From Verrucomicrobia bacterium S94 (lineage in GTDB: Bacteria > Verrucomicrobiota > Kiritimatiellia > Kiritimatiellales > Pontiellaceae): a stretch of 64,000 bases of DNA. The translations under genes and the position numbers were made by a program. The stretch is from contig CP036201.1 in NCBI GenBank assembly GCA_004299845.1, forward strand, positions 3,658,001-3,722,000. The letters are read 5' to 3'. The stretch's first letter is position 1; each line of letters begins with the position of its first letter. Below the pieces are notes generated by a model. That model saw only the letters and a list, made by a program, of their open reading frames with translations. It was not told where the DNA came from and did not search any database. This document shows positions 46,405 to 55,622 of this stretch, one piece after another.

Positions 46405-48597
46405 ATGTCTGGAAAACAGAAACAGTCGGTTTCGGAATCCAAGCGAATGACGGGTTCCAAGGGTATGATTTCGCTGGTTTCGCTGGAGCCCGATCAATTG
46501 AGGAAAAACTTTTTCTATGCCGGATCAACCGAACTCGTGCATGCGGCGCGCGTGCGGTTTGCTCCGGATTCCGATGAAGCCGAGTTGCAGGCTGAATTGG
46601 AAGAGGCCGGGCTTCAGAAGCTGACCCGGGTGTATCATTGGGTCGATTCCTCTGATCCGCACAGTGGGTGTAAAACCTGTGCTTCCGAGTCAGAATGGCT
46701 GCGGTTTCTTCTGAAGTCGGTTCCCGCGCTGGAGGCTTCCGGCTGGACGGTGGAGCAGGATGCTTCGTTTGATTGCGCCATACGGGAGCCGGAGGGCTGG
46801 TATGTGGATATGGAGCCGGCGGCGGATGATTTTCGTGTCACGGTTGGTTTCAAATTACAGGGCGACCGAATCAATATTCTGCCGTTTTTGGTCGCTTATT
46901 TACGCGATGGAACATCGGCGGAATACATCACGCTGGAAGACGGCCGACGGGTTGTGGTTCCGCAGGAGCGCATTGCTTTGTTGGCCTCGACGTTGCTGGA
47001 AATGCTGAATAAAGGGGCCACGGGTAATGATCTCGATAGCATGGAAGTTTCCTGGCTTCGCGCGCTGGAGTTAAGTCGATTGCAGGATGAAGAGGTGTTC
47101 GAAACAACCCTTCCGAAAAAGTTGAAAAAGCAGGCGGTGTTGCTGGAGCAGGTCACTGATGCCCCGCATGTCAAAGTTCCCGATCAGATGCGCGCCACCC
47201 TGCGGCCCTATCAGCAGCAGGGCGTGAACTGGCTTCAGCTTTTACGATCGATGAATCTGGGTGCGATGCTGGCTGATGACATGGGGCTGGGGAAAACCGT
47301 GCAGGCGTTATCGCATATTGTCATTGAAAAAACGTCGGGTCGCATGAAGCTCCCGTGCCTGATTGTTGCGCCGACGAGTGTGATTTATAACTGGGAGGCG
47401 GAAGCTAAAAAATTTGCGCCTTCGCTGAAGGTGCATGTTTCGCACGGGAGCGGTCGGGCAGATCATTTTGAAGCGTTTGCATCGTTTGATCTCATTCTGA
47501 CGACCTATCCGTTGCTGACGCGCGATGGCGAAGCACTGATGCAGCACGAATATCATTTGCTCATTTTGGATGAGGCGCAGTTTATTCGAAACCATCGAAC
47601 GCATGCCTCGCGTGTGGTTCGTCTGCTGATTGCTGAACAACGGGTGGCGCTGACGGGCACACCGCTGGAAAATAATCTGATGGAACTGTGGTCGCTCTTT
47701 TCATTTGTGATGCCGGGCCTGCTGGGAACTCATGAACAGTTTCGTGCCCGGTTCCGCAATCCCATTGAGTATCAGAATAACGAGACGGTTCGAAAGGTGC
47801 TCGCCCGCCGCATTGCCCCGTTTTTATTAAGAAGAACAAAGGACGAGGTTGCGCTGGAATTACCGACGAAAACGGAAATCGTTCAACGCGTTGAACTCAC
47901 GCCTGCGCAGCAGGATTTATATGAGACGGTTCGTTCGGCCATGGATACACGGGTAAAAGCCGCAGTGGCGGCGAAGGGGCTGAGCGGCTCGCAGATTATT
48001 GTTTTGGACGCGTTGCTGAAAATGCGGCAGGTCTGCTGTCATCCGCTGCTCTTAAAATCGCGCAACGCCGCCGGAATCGCAGATTCCGCGAAGCTGGATG
48101 CATTGTTGGAGATGTTGAGCGAGATGATCCCGGAAGGGCGGCGGATTCTTATTTTTTCACAGTTTACGAGCATGCTGAAACTGATAGGAGAAACCTTGAA
48201 CCGGCGGGCGATCGATTATGTGCAAATCACGGGAAACACGAAGGATCGTAAAAAGCCTGTTGCGGATTTTCAGGACGGCAAGGTCCCCGTCTTTTTGATC
48301 AGTTTAAAGGCGGGAGGAACGGGCCTGAACCTGACTGCTGCCGACACCGTCATTCACTTCGATCCGTGGTGGAATCCGGCCGCCGAGGCGCAGGCGACCG
48401 ATCGGGCCTATCGGATCGGGCAGGATAAACCGGTGTTTGTTTATAAGCTGATTGCGGCGGGAACAGTGGAAGAGCGCGTGCTGCAGATGCAGGAGCGTAA
48501 AAAGGGGCTGATTGAGGGGCTGCTGGGCGATCAGAAAGCCGCGCTGAAGAAATGGGATGAAGCGGATCTGGAAGAGCTGTTTAAGCCGATCGTTTAA
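46405..48597 (+). CDS. SNF2-family helicase/ATPase, Wadjet-linked
   Basis: 730 residues. Motifs: I 'MLADDMGLGKTVQALSHI' (about residue 290), II 'LLILDEAQFIRN', III 'ALTGTPLENNLMELWSLFSFVMPGLLG', V-VI 'FLISLKAGGTGLNLTAADTVIHFDPWWNPAAEAQATDRAYRIGQDKPVFVYKLI'. SNF2 enzymes translocate on double-stranded DNA and remodel bound proteins. The N-terminal 250 residues lack the SWIM zinc finger of long bacterial Swi2/Snf2 proteins. The start is 3 bases after jetD, with GGAGAGG inside jetD, so it is almost certainly co-transcribed. It is convergent with sbcC, overlapping by 4 bases. Confidence 0.9.
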   Translation: MSGKQKQSVSESKRMTGSKGMISLVSLEPDQLRKNFFYAGSTELVHAARVRFAPDSDEAELQAELEEAGLQKLTRVYHWVDSSDPHSGCKTCASESEWLRFLLKSVPALEASGWTVEQDASFDCAIREPEGWYVDMEPAADDFRVTVGFKLQGDRINILPFLVAYLRDGTSAEYITLEDGRRVVVPQERIALLASTLLEMLNKGATGNDLDSMEVSWLRALELSRLQDEEVFETTLPKKLKKQAVLLEQVTDAPHVKVPDQMRATLRPYQQQGVNWLQLLRSMNLGAMLADDMGLGKTVQALSHIVIEKTSGRMKLPCLIVAPTSVIYNWEAEAKKFAPSLKVHVSHGSGRADHFEAFASFDLILTTYPLLTRDGEALMQHEYHLLILDEAQFIRNHRTHASRVVRLLIAEQRVALTGTPLENNLMELWSLFSFVMPGLLGTHEQFRARFRNPIEYQNNETVRKVLARRIAPFLLRRTKDEVALELPTKTEIVQRVELTPAQQDLYETVRSAMDTRVKAAVAAKGLSGSQIIVLDALLKMRQVCCHPLLLKSRNAAGIADSAKLDALLEMLSEMIPEGRRILIFSQFTSMLKLIGETLNRRAIDYVQITGNTKDRKKPVADFQDGKVPVFLISLKAGGTGLNLTAADTVIHFDPWWNPAAEAQATDRAYRIGQDKPVFVYKLIAAGTVEERVLQMQERKKGLIEGLLGDQKAALKKWDEADLEELFKPIV

Positions 48598-51500
48598 CTG
48601 GGGCTGGAAACACCGGTTCCGCTCAATCGACTGCGGCCGCCGCTGGTGGTATGCACATTGATCTGTGTGCCGATGCGTTCTTTCAACGCGCCGACGTGCG
48701 AGATGACACCGATCAGTTTTCCATCCTGTTTTAATTCGGCCAGTGCTTCCAGCGCGGTTTCGAGTGCGTCTTCGTCGAGCGTGCCGAAACCTTCGTCGAG
48801 AAAGAGCGAGTCCACTCGGATCTGTTTGCTTGCCATTTTGGAGAGGCCCAGCGCCAGCGAGAGGCTGACGATAAAACTTTCACCGCCGGACAGATTTTTA
48901 ACCGGGCGGATTTCGCCGGCCTGATAGTTATCCACCACATTAAGGTCGAGCGGTTTCTCGATGTCGCGGATGAGCAGGTAGCGATCGCTCATTTTGGCCA
49001 GCTGCCGGTTGGCGTGCGAGACCATTAATTCAAAAGTCAGTCCCTGCGCGAAATTGCGGAACTTTTTGCCGTCGGCCGATCCGATCAGCTCGTGCAGTGT
49101 ATTCCACCGATGGCACTCAGTTTGCTGCTTTTCAATTTCCGCCAGTTTTTCCGCATGGCGTGTCTGTGCCTGTTCGTTGGCTTTAATCCGGTCTTTCAGT
49201 CCGCCGATTTCCTGCTGCAGGGCGATGCAGGAGTCCGAGAGTTCCGCATATTCTTCGGGCGAGGTTTCCATATGCTTTTGTGCCCGCTCCGCCTGAAGCT
49301 GTTTCACTTTTTCCGTTTCCAGTGCCGTGAGCTGGATCTGCCGTTGTTTCAGTTCGTCGGCTCGTTTTTCCAGTTCGGTCTGTTCGGACTCCGTGAGCCG
49401 GGCGGCAAGATAGGCTGCTTCATCTTCAAAACCGGCGGTGTCCAGCGTCTGGAAAAAAAGTGACTCCTGTTCGGCGAGCTCTGCTGCGTTTGTTTGCCGG
49501 TTTTCTTCCAGGGTCCGGATTTTTTCCCGCACCCGAGTCCGCGTTTGTTCAATCTGATGCTGGTGCTGCCGTGCGGCGTCGTGGGTTGCGCGGGCGGTAT
49601 CCAGTGCGGTTTGATGCTCGTGTTCCACTTTATCCGGCTGGCGGTCGCCGAACTGGGTTTGCCGATCGGTAATTAATTGGGTCAAGGAGGACTGCTGTTC
49701 ATGAATCCGTTTCGTCAATTCCCTATGGCGGTGCTTCAGGTTATCCAGTTGTTCCGACTGATTTGCGAGCGTCGTTTCGAGGTGCGCGATGGCTTGTTTG
49801 AGATCGGCCGACTGCTTTTCGCTATCCACCCATCGATCGCGTCGTGCTTTCAATTGTTCTGCGGTGGTTTCCTGCGATTCAATACCATAGGGTTCCAGGG
49901 TTTGGAAAAGTTTCGATTCCGCCTTTGCGAACCGTTCGGCGGTTTCCGTTTTCCGGCGTTCCGCGGCTTCGCGTTTTTCCTCGGCCGATGCGGCGGTCTG
50001 CTGTGCGGTTTGTTCAGCAAGCCGTTGTTCGCTCAGTCTTGCGCGGGCGGTATCGAAAGCATCCTTGGCTTCGGCCAGGGTTTGCTCCAGCGTTTTAATC
50101 CGCTCAATGCGTCCGGCGATTTCGTCGGCTTCATCGGCGGTACCTGCTGCCAGCGTCTGCAGTTCGGCTTCATCGCGTTCTATGGATTCCCGGAGCGTTT
50201 GAGATTGCGCCTCGGCGGCGGCCCGCTTTCCGGTCAGTGTATTGATCTGCTCTGCAAGCGTTGAAAGCGCCGCATTGACTTTATCGATGGAATCGGTTTC
50301 CGGCTTAGGGAGTTTGGAGGCGTACGGGTGCTCCAGTGCGCCGCAGAGCGGGCAGGGTTGGCCGTCGATCAGTTCGCTACGCTGTGCTTCCAGACTTTCT
50401 ATTTCCCGACGCAACTGCAGATTCTGGAGCAGGAGCTCCTGCTCGCGTTGCAGTCCGGTCTGTTCGTTAATTTTTTGGGCCAGTTCGTCGGTGATTGTTT
50501 GGACTTCGGCGGTTTTTGCGCTCAGCGCGTTCCGGTTTTCAGTCCCCTGTTTTTCCAGTTTAAACCGCCGCTGAAGTTCATTCAGCCGGGTTTGCCATTC
50601 CGCGAAGGATTGTCCGGCGCAGGCCGTTTCCAGATCGGTGTTGACGGCGGTGAGCGCGGTTTCTGCCTGCGCACATTGTTCTTGTGCCGCGGCCAGTTGT
50701 TCAGCCGCGGTCTTGGCGGTATCAGCGGCCGTTTTTGCGGCAGCGTCCGCAGCTTCGGCTTCGGAACGGGCTTCAGTTTGATCGGCCTCCAGTGCTTTCA
50801 ATTGTTCCAGGGATTGGAAGATCGCGGCGAGTTGACCGACCAATGCGGCGTCCTGCGGGTGCGTTTCCTGATAGGTTGCGGCTTCGAGGAGTTCCGTTTG
50901 GCGCTGCGCAAGCTTTGCCCGGTTTTCAGTTTCTTTGCTCTGCAGCGCGATCTGTTCGTTCTGCAATTCGGCGATCTGTTCCGCCTCTTTCTCGAGTGAG
51001 GCCGAGCGCTCGGCAATAGTGGTGTCGAGCGCACGCACCTGTTTCAGAACCGGAGCCAGCTCCCGTTGCGCCTTTGTTGTTTCTTCCAGCTGTTCGGTGC
51101 AGGCGTTCAGTGCGTCGGTCGCCTCTTTGTATTGCTTGTCCAGTTCGGGGAGGGCTTTGTTGGCGTCCTTCAAATCGGTTTCTATTTCCGAGCGAAGATT
51201 ACGCAGGTTGACGAGTTTAAGGTGTTCGACATCCAGCGGCCGGGCGCGCTTTGCCAGTGCGAGCCGTTCGGCTTCCGGCTGAAAGGCCTCGTTTTCGATG
51301 CGCCAGAGTTTCTGCTCCGCGCGATTGGTTTCCAGATCTTTTTCCAGCGTTTCAATACGTGCAAGCCAATCCAGTGCAGCTTTGGCGGCATCGCGCTTTT
51401 TCGTTTCGGTCCGGTGTTTTTCTTCCAGCCGCTTCAGATCAAATCCGATTTGTTCGAGCTCGTCTTCACTGAGCAATGCAATGCCGCCGAGCCCGGCCTT

Positions 51501-52106
51501 TAATTCACTCAATACCCGGTTTTCGGCGCTGTTGCGTTGATGTACCGCCTTTGAAATTTCGGAATAGATTTCGGTGCCGGTAATCTGTTCCAGAATCGGT
51601 GAACGCTCATCGGCATCGGCTTTCAGAAAGGTATCGAAGCTGCCCTGCGCCAGCAGGATCGAGCGGGTAAAGCGGTCGAAGCTCATGCCCGTAATCGAAT
51701 CAATCTGCTCCTGCACGTCTTTCAGCTTTTCCGCCAGAAGGGTTCCGTCGGCCTTCGCCACTTCGCGTCTGGGCGCCTGCAGCGCCGCGCCCGCTTTTTT
51801 GCGCGAGCGATGCTGATGCCACGTTGCGCGAAAGGTTCCCGAGGCGGCTTCAAATAATACCTCCGCAAAACAGTCGCCCGTCTGCCGCGACATCACTTCA
51901 TTATCGCTCTGCGTCATTTTACCCAGCCGCGGCGTCTGGCCGTACAGTGCCAGACAGAGCGCATCCAGAATCGTCGTCTTCCCCGATCTCGTCGCCCCCG
52001 TAATCGCAAACAGCCCGTCCGCCGCAAAATCCGGATCTGTAAAATCAATACACCATTCGCCATACAGCGAGTTGATATTCTTAAAGCGCAGTTCGAGTAT
52101 TTTCAT
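48594..52106 (-). CDS. sbcC: exonuclease subunit SbcC (Rad50-like)
   Basis: 1170 residues. SbcCD cleaves hairpins and protein-blocked DNA ends. Walker A 'FAITGATRSGKTTILDALCLALYGQTPRLG' (37-45), long coiled coils, zinc hook 'GQPCPLCGALEHPYASKLP' (about 585), signature 'VKNLSGGESFIVSLSLALGL' and Walker B 'LFLDEGFGTLDEDALETALEAL'. Complete. Its partner sbcD is 3.5 kb upstream rather than adjacent, separated by an inserted AAA ATPase gene and others. Confidence 0.96.
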   Translation of the reverse strand: MKILELRFKNINSLYGEWCIDFTDPDFAADGLFAITGATRSGKTTILDALCLALYGQTPRLGKMTQSDNEVMSRQTGDCFAEVLFEAASGTFRATWHQHRSRKKAGAALQAPRREVAKADGTLLAEKLKDVQEQIDSITGMSFDRFTRSILLAQGSFDTFLKADADERSPILEQITGTEIYSEISKAVHQRNSAENRVLSELKAGLGGIALLSEDELEQIGFDLKRLEEKHRTETKKRDAAKAALDWLARIETLEKDLETNRAEQKLWRIENEAFQPEAERLALAKRARPLDVEHLKLVNLRNLRSEIETDLKDANKALPELDKQYKEATDALNACTEQLEETTKAQRELAPVLKQVRALDTTIAERSASLEKEAEQIAELQNEQIALQSKETENRAKLAQRQTELLEAATYQETHPQDAALVGQLAAIFQSLEQLKALEADQTEARSEAEAADAAAKTAADTAKTAAEQLAAAQEQCAQAETALTAVNTDLETACAGQSFAEWQTRLNELQRRFKLEKQGTENRNALSAKTAEVQTITDELAQKINEQTGLQREQELLLQNLQLRREIESLEAQRSELIDGQPCPLCGALEHPYASKLPKPETDSIDKVNAALSTLAEQINTLTGKRAAAEAQSQTLRESIERDEAELQTLAAGTADEADEIAGRIERIKTLEQTLAEAKDAFDTARARLSEQRLAEQTAQQTAASAEEKREAAERRKTETAERFAKAESKLFQTLEPYGIESQETTAEQLKARRDRWVDSEKQSADLKQAIAHLETTLANQSEQLDNLKHRHRELTKRIHEQQSSLTQLITDRQTQFGDRQPDKVEHEHQTALDTARATHDAARQHQHQIEQTRTRVREKIRTLEENRQTNAAELAEQESLFFQTLDTAGFEDEAAYLAARLTESEQTELEKRADELKQRQIQLTALETEKVKQLQAERAQKHMETSPEEYAELSDSCIALQQEIGGLKDRIKANEQAQTRHAEKLAEIEKQQTECHRWNTLHELIGSADGKKFRNFAQGLTFELMVSHANRQLAKMSDRYLLIRDIEKPLDLNVVDNYQAGEIRPVKNLSGGESFIVSLSLALGLSKMASKQIRVDSLFLDEGFGTLDEDALETALEALAELKQDGKLIGVISHVGALKERIGTQINVHTTSGGRSRLSGTGVSSPS

Positions 52107-52111
52107 AAAAG

Positions 52112-52756
52112 TTAGTTGGGGTTGTTGCGCGCATTCGTGCGGGCGCGATACATGCGTTCGCGCAGGCCGCCTTCCGCGAGAAAATCCTGTTCCAGTTTGC
52201 GTAGCTGCTGGTCAAGCAGATAGTTGGTCTGGTGAATCAGGCAAATGGCGATATTCGCGCGCACTTCCGCCGGGCGGTCTTCGAAGGGGCGGAAGGTTTC
52301 GTAAGTGACGGGATGGGACGTACGGGACTCAGGTGACATAGGGTGTTTTTCATGCGCCTCATGGGTCGTCTGTGTCCCATTTTCTTTTTTCTTCAGCCGA
52401 ATCTTTCCTCTCGCCAGATTCCGCACAAACAGCGCTTCCTTACTTTCTTTGTCCCACTCTTTCGCCTGACGTGTCCGCAAAAAATCACGGTAATCCTCCA
52501 GCAGCTCTTCCAGACTCGCACGGGCAACATTGGTCAACTTGATTTCGGTTTCCTTCGACGTTCCTGAAGCCATGCTGCCCTCAATAATATTCTGTTTTCC
52601 ACTTCGCGCCGCCTGCACCATCTGATCGATCGTCCGGTCAAACTTATGAAAAACGTCCCGGCAAAACGCCACGGTAAAATCATAAACCACCACCGACCGC
52701 TGATAAGACAGCAGATCCTGATAACCGCCATGTTTCGGGATGAAGCCTTTAGGCAT
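52112..52756 (-). CDS. four-helix-bundle (S23/IVS-like) protein with C-terminal extension
   Basis: 214 residues. Residues about 12-115 match the S23-type four-helix bundle: 'YQDLLSYQRSVVVYDFTVAFC', 'DRTIDQMVQAARSGKQNIIEGSMASGTSKETEIKLTNVARASLEELLEDYRDFL'. A variable polar linker 'THEAHEKHPMSPESRTSHPVTYET' leads to a last helix pair 'VRANIAICLIHQTNYLLDQQLRKLEQDFL'. Homologues occur in 23S rRNA intervening sequences and as free genes near repeats; function is unknown. It lies 19 bases after the AAA ATPase gene and 5 before sbcC. Confidence 0.85.
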   Translation of the reverse strand: MPKGFIPKHGGYQDLLSYQRSVVVYDFTVAFCRDVFHKFDRTIDQMVQAARSGKQNIIEGSMASGTSKETEIKLTNVARASLEELLEDYRDFLRTRQAKEWDKESKEALFVRNLARGKIRLKKKENGTQTTHEAHEKHPMSPESRTSHPVTYETFRPFEDRPAEVRANIAICLIHQTNYLLDQQLRKLEQDFLAEGGLRERMYRARTNARNNPN

Positions 52757-52775
52757 CAGATGGTTTCTCCATTGT

Positions 52776-55349
52776 TCACTTTACGGGAATTGGGCGTTTT
52801 TTGAACTTAGCTTGCCAGTCTTTTAATGCGGCAAAGTCAGCTTCAAGCTCTTCTGGTTCTGGTAGGCGAACAGGAGCTTCTATTGGCTGGGGATGCACAT
52901 ACCTTGAATACTTTGTCATCAAATCATCAAAATATTTACAGTCAGCTTCAGATATTTTGGCTAAACCTGCTATTTTCTTTGTATGTACTTCCCGTCTATA
53001 CCTCTGAACAATATCGCCCATTAACTCTACTTCGATCATCCTCTCTAACAGATCTCTAAAATCACTACACAAAGATTTTGCATAGGGCTCATAAACTTCT
53101 TTCCCGTGTTCATTCAGGAGCTTCTTTGCTTTTGAAAGGCGATCATTGATGAGTTGCTTTAAAGCTGAGTCGGGCTTCTTAGCAAAAAATGGAGTGTCTC
53201 CCGGTTCGCCTGTTCCCCACGGTTCTTCTCGGATACATATTATCTCGGGCTTAATTTCAACCTTTCCGGCATATAATTGAACCATGGTTAAAAGCGATAG
53301 CCTATGGGTGAATATGATAATTTGTTGTTCGGAGGCAATAGCGCAGAGACGTTGAACAACCGCCTCTTCATAATCCTGATCAAGTGATGAGATAGGGTCA
53401 TCAAATACAAATGGAGCCGGATAGGTTCTGCCTGTAACATCAGCAAGAAACGCCGCAATTGATACGATACGATTCTCACCTTCACTTAGAACTTCATTCA
53501 GGTTGTGGGCGGCTCCGTCCAGCTGAAGTGTGTGGAGGACCTTACCTTTTGAAACCTTGGATTTGATTAGCTTTACCTTGAGTCGAGATGCCCCTAAGGC
53601 TTTGAGCTCGTCGTTAAACCGCTGAACAAAAGCATCCGTAATAAGTGTCTCTGCCAACTCTCCCTTTTTCGTGGATAAGGCTCTGGAGTTGGTTTTCTTT
53701 TTGGCCTCTTTGAGTCGTTCGAGTGACTGCAGGCGATTGACCTCTTCCTGAATGGCTGTTTTATGTTCAGCGAGCCACTTCTTTGTTTGAAGGTTCTTTA
53801 ATTTGGTTTGCAGTTCAACTCGATTATCCTTTTCTGCATCTTCCTCATATTTCTTGGCGTTCTTTTCATAACCTTGTGAAATTCGCCATATTTTTTCAAG
53901 CCACTCAGGGGATTGGCTGCTGGTACCCAGCTCATCTATTGAGTCAAATGACGACACTTTGATTTTTCTGTCTTGGAGGGAGGTGATTGTATCATTCAAA
54001 GCCTTGATGATGTCCTGATTCTCAATCCCAGCAGCATCAATTTTGGTATTTAATACTTCAATGCTGGGGATATCTGGCAGACCATCAATTGCCTGTTTGG
54101 CCTCTCTGGCTGCTTCTGTGGCCTGTTTTTGTGTTTCACCTTTTATGTACGATTCAAAAGAGATGAACCGTTGTTTGGTTTCCTCGGATAAAGGTTGATG
54201 GCAAAGTACACAAACAGAATCATCTTGGACATGGGGAAACTCCTGTCCAGTGTATGCCACTTCTTCGGAATATTTTCGTGCGGCACACCATAGCTCTTTC
54301 CAGACATCAGATCCAACGCCTCCGAGTTTTGCACCACTGAAAACATCTTTTGCCGCTGCTTCAGCGGCTGACTTTTTCAGAATGGATTTCTTTTTTGCTG
54401 CGATGATCCTTTTGCAATTCTCATCAGACAGTTGGCTGAGATAAGCCTGCACATCCTTAACAAGGCCATCAGCATGGCTTTTTTTCGTCCTGAATTGCTT
54501 CGCTTTGTCAGCCGGCGATGTCACTGAAATTCTTTTTTGAAGATCCTCAAGTTCTATTTCATTTTCCGACGAGAAAGAGCAATGGGAGTCAACGTCATCA
54601 GTTGTTGTTTTGGCGCTAAGTTTTTCAAACCAAGCCGCTCCGGTGGAGCCGAGGAGATCATTTGGGATTCTCGGCAGTTTTGATTCTAACGAACCTGCTT
54701 CTGCATCGAGCTTTGCCGCAACTTTTTCACAAACATCAATCAGCCTGCTGAAAAAAGACAAAACGGGAGGTTCATAACTGACCTCATCTTCGTTTTCCAT
54801 AAATACCCGGCCAAACGATGAGTCAAAAATATCAACAGAACAAAGGGCATCACAGACTCCCGATCCATCCCATTCATGTTCCACAGGACTATTGTTTTTT
54901 AGAAATGAAACCTTGGCTTTCTGAACCGTTTTTTCAGTCGAAAATACGTTGTGGTGCAGTGGGCCGCGAATGCAGTCGCGGGCTCCACAAATATGTTTGA
55001 GAAGCCTTATATAACCTGATTTACCTGAGCCGTTTTGACCGTAAATAACAGCAATATCACTATTACCTAAATCAAGAGGTTTGCGGGGTGCCAGTTTGTT
55101 TACTCCAGTAACTTCACTGATTGAACATAAACGTATTTCTTCAGAATCATGTGCATCAAAAGCATGAGTAGGAATACTATAATCGATATCAGGGAATGCA
55201 TTATTAGCTTCTTTTTTGCATAAGGCTGTCAGCTCAGAAATTATACCGTCATTCAGATCGCCTGTTTCTAAGATTCTCTTTGTTGCTAATTGTAGCCATT
55301 TCGGTCTTTTTCTTAGCCACTCTCTAACAGAGGTAGTATTTTTATTCAT
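52776..55349 (-). CDS. AAA_13-type ATPase, RloC/PrrC-like, probable defence protein
   Basis: 857 residues. Walker A 'AVIYGQNGSGKSGYIRLLK' (104-111), a central coiled coil with a zinc-hook-like 'DDSVCVLCHQPLSEET' (about 380), ABC signature 'NEVLSEGENRIVSIAAFLAD' and Walker B 'APFVFDDPISSLDQDYEEAVVQR'. The C-terminus (about 760-830) reads 'DFRDLLERMIEVELMGDIVQRYRREVH...MTKYSRYVHPQP'. It holds an R-x3-E pair and later histidines as in PrrC/RloC anticodon nucleases, and also R-x5-H as in HEPN nucleases. Such proteins kill or arrest cells when DNA restriction or DNA damage is sensed; nuclease activity here is inferred. It is inserted between sbcD and sbcC. Confidence 0.75.
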   Translation of the reverse strand: MNKNTTSVREWLRKRPKWLQLATKRILETGDLNDGIISELTALCKKEANNAFPDIDYSIPTHAFDAHDSEEIRLCSISEVTGVNKLAPRKPLDLGNSDIAVIYGQNGSGKSGYIRLLKHICGARDCIRGPLHHNVFSTEKTVQKAKVSFLKNNSPVEHEWDGSGVCDALCSVDIFDSSFGRVFMENEDEVSYEPPVLSFFSRLIDVCEKVAAKLDAEAGSLESKLPRIPNDLLGSTGAAWFEKLSAKTTTDDVDSHCSFSSENEIELEDLQKRISVTSPADKAKQFRTKKSHADGLVKDVQAYLSQLSDENCKRIIAAKKKSILKKSAAEAAAKDVFSGAKLGGVGSDVWKELWCAARKYSEEVAYTGQEFPHVQDDSVCVLCHQPLSEETKQRFISFESYIKGETQKQATEAAREAKQAIDGLPDIPSIEVLNTKIDAAGIENQDIIKALNDTITSLQDRKIKVSSFDSIDELGTSSQSPEWLEKIWRISQGYEKNAKKYEEDAEKDNRVELQTKLKNLQTKKWLAEHKTAIQEEVNRLQSLERLKEAKKKTNSRALSTKKGELAETLITDAFVQRFNDELKALGASRLKVKLIKSKVSKGKVLHTLQLDGAAHNLNEVLSEGENRIVSIAAFLADVTGRTYPAPFVFDDPISSLDQDYEEAVVQRLCAIASEQQIIIFTHRLSLLTMVQLYAGKVEIKPEIICIREEPWGTGEPGDTPFFAKKPDSALKQLINDRLSKAKKLLNEHGKEVYEPYAKSLCSDFRDLLERMIEVELMGDIVQRYRREVHTKKIAGLAKISEADCKYFDDLMTKYSRYVHPQPIEAPVRLPEPEELEADFAALKDWQAKFKKRPIPVK

Positions 55350-55379
55350 GGTTAAGCGTCCTTGTATTCCAAATTTTTA

Positions 55380-55610
55380 TCAGTTGATCTGGTTCGAATT
55401 CAAACAGCCGGTTCTGAACGATGTGGTATTTCTCGTATCGGTTTTCAGATAGATGCTTTGTGCGGAAGAGTGTTTACTGATGGCATCAGAGTTGAAGAAT
55501 TCGACTTCTCGCTTTATCTGCCGAGAACCCTTTTGTTGAGCTGTTTCCAAATAGGAAACAGTTGCATTTCGTTTCAGTTCGCCGCTTTCTTTTCTCTCTT
55601 TTTCATTCAT
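55380..55610 (-). pseudogene. RhuM-family remnant
   Basis: 76 codons starting with GAGGA-N7-ATG. 'ESGELKRNATVSYLETAQQKGSRQIKREVEFFNSDAIS' matches the middle of RhuM/virulence-type proteins (usual form 'EGEL..NATV..y.TVQ.EG.R.V.R.IEyyNLDAIISVGYRV'). It then breaks into 'KHSSAQSIYLKTDTRNTTSFRT', a scrambled SVGYRVxSxxGTxFR. The N-terminal DNA-binding and C-terminal parts are missing. It is debris of a gene that once sat between sbcD and the AAA ATPase. Confidence 0.7.
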
Positions 55611-55622
55611 GGGTTTTCCTCA

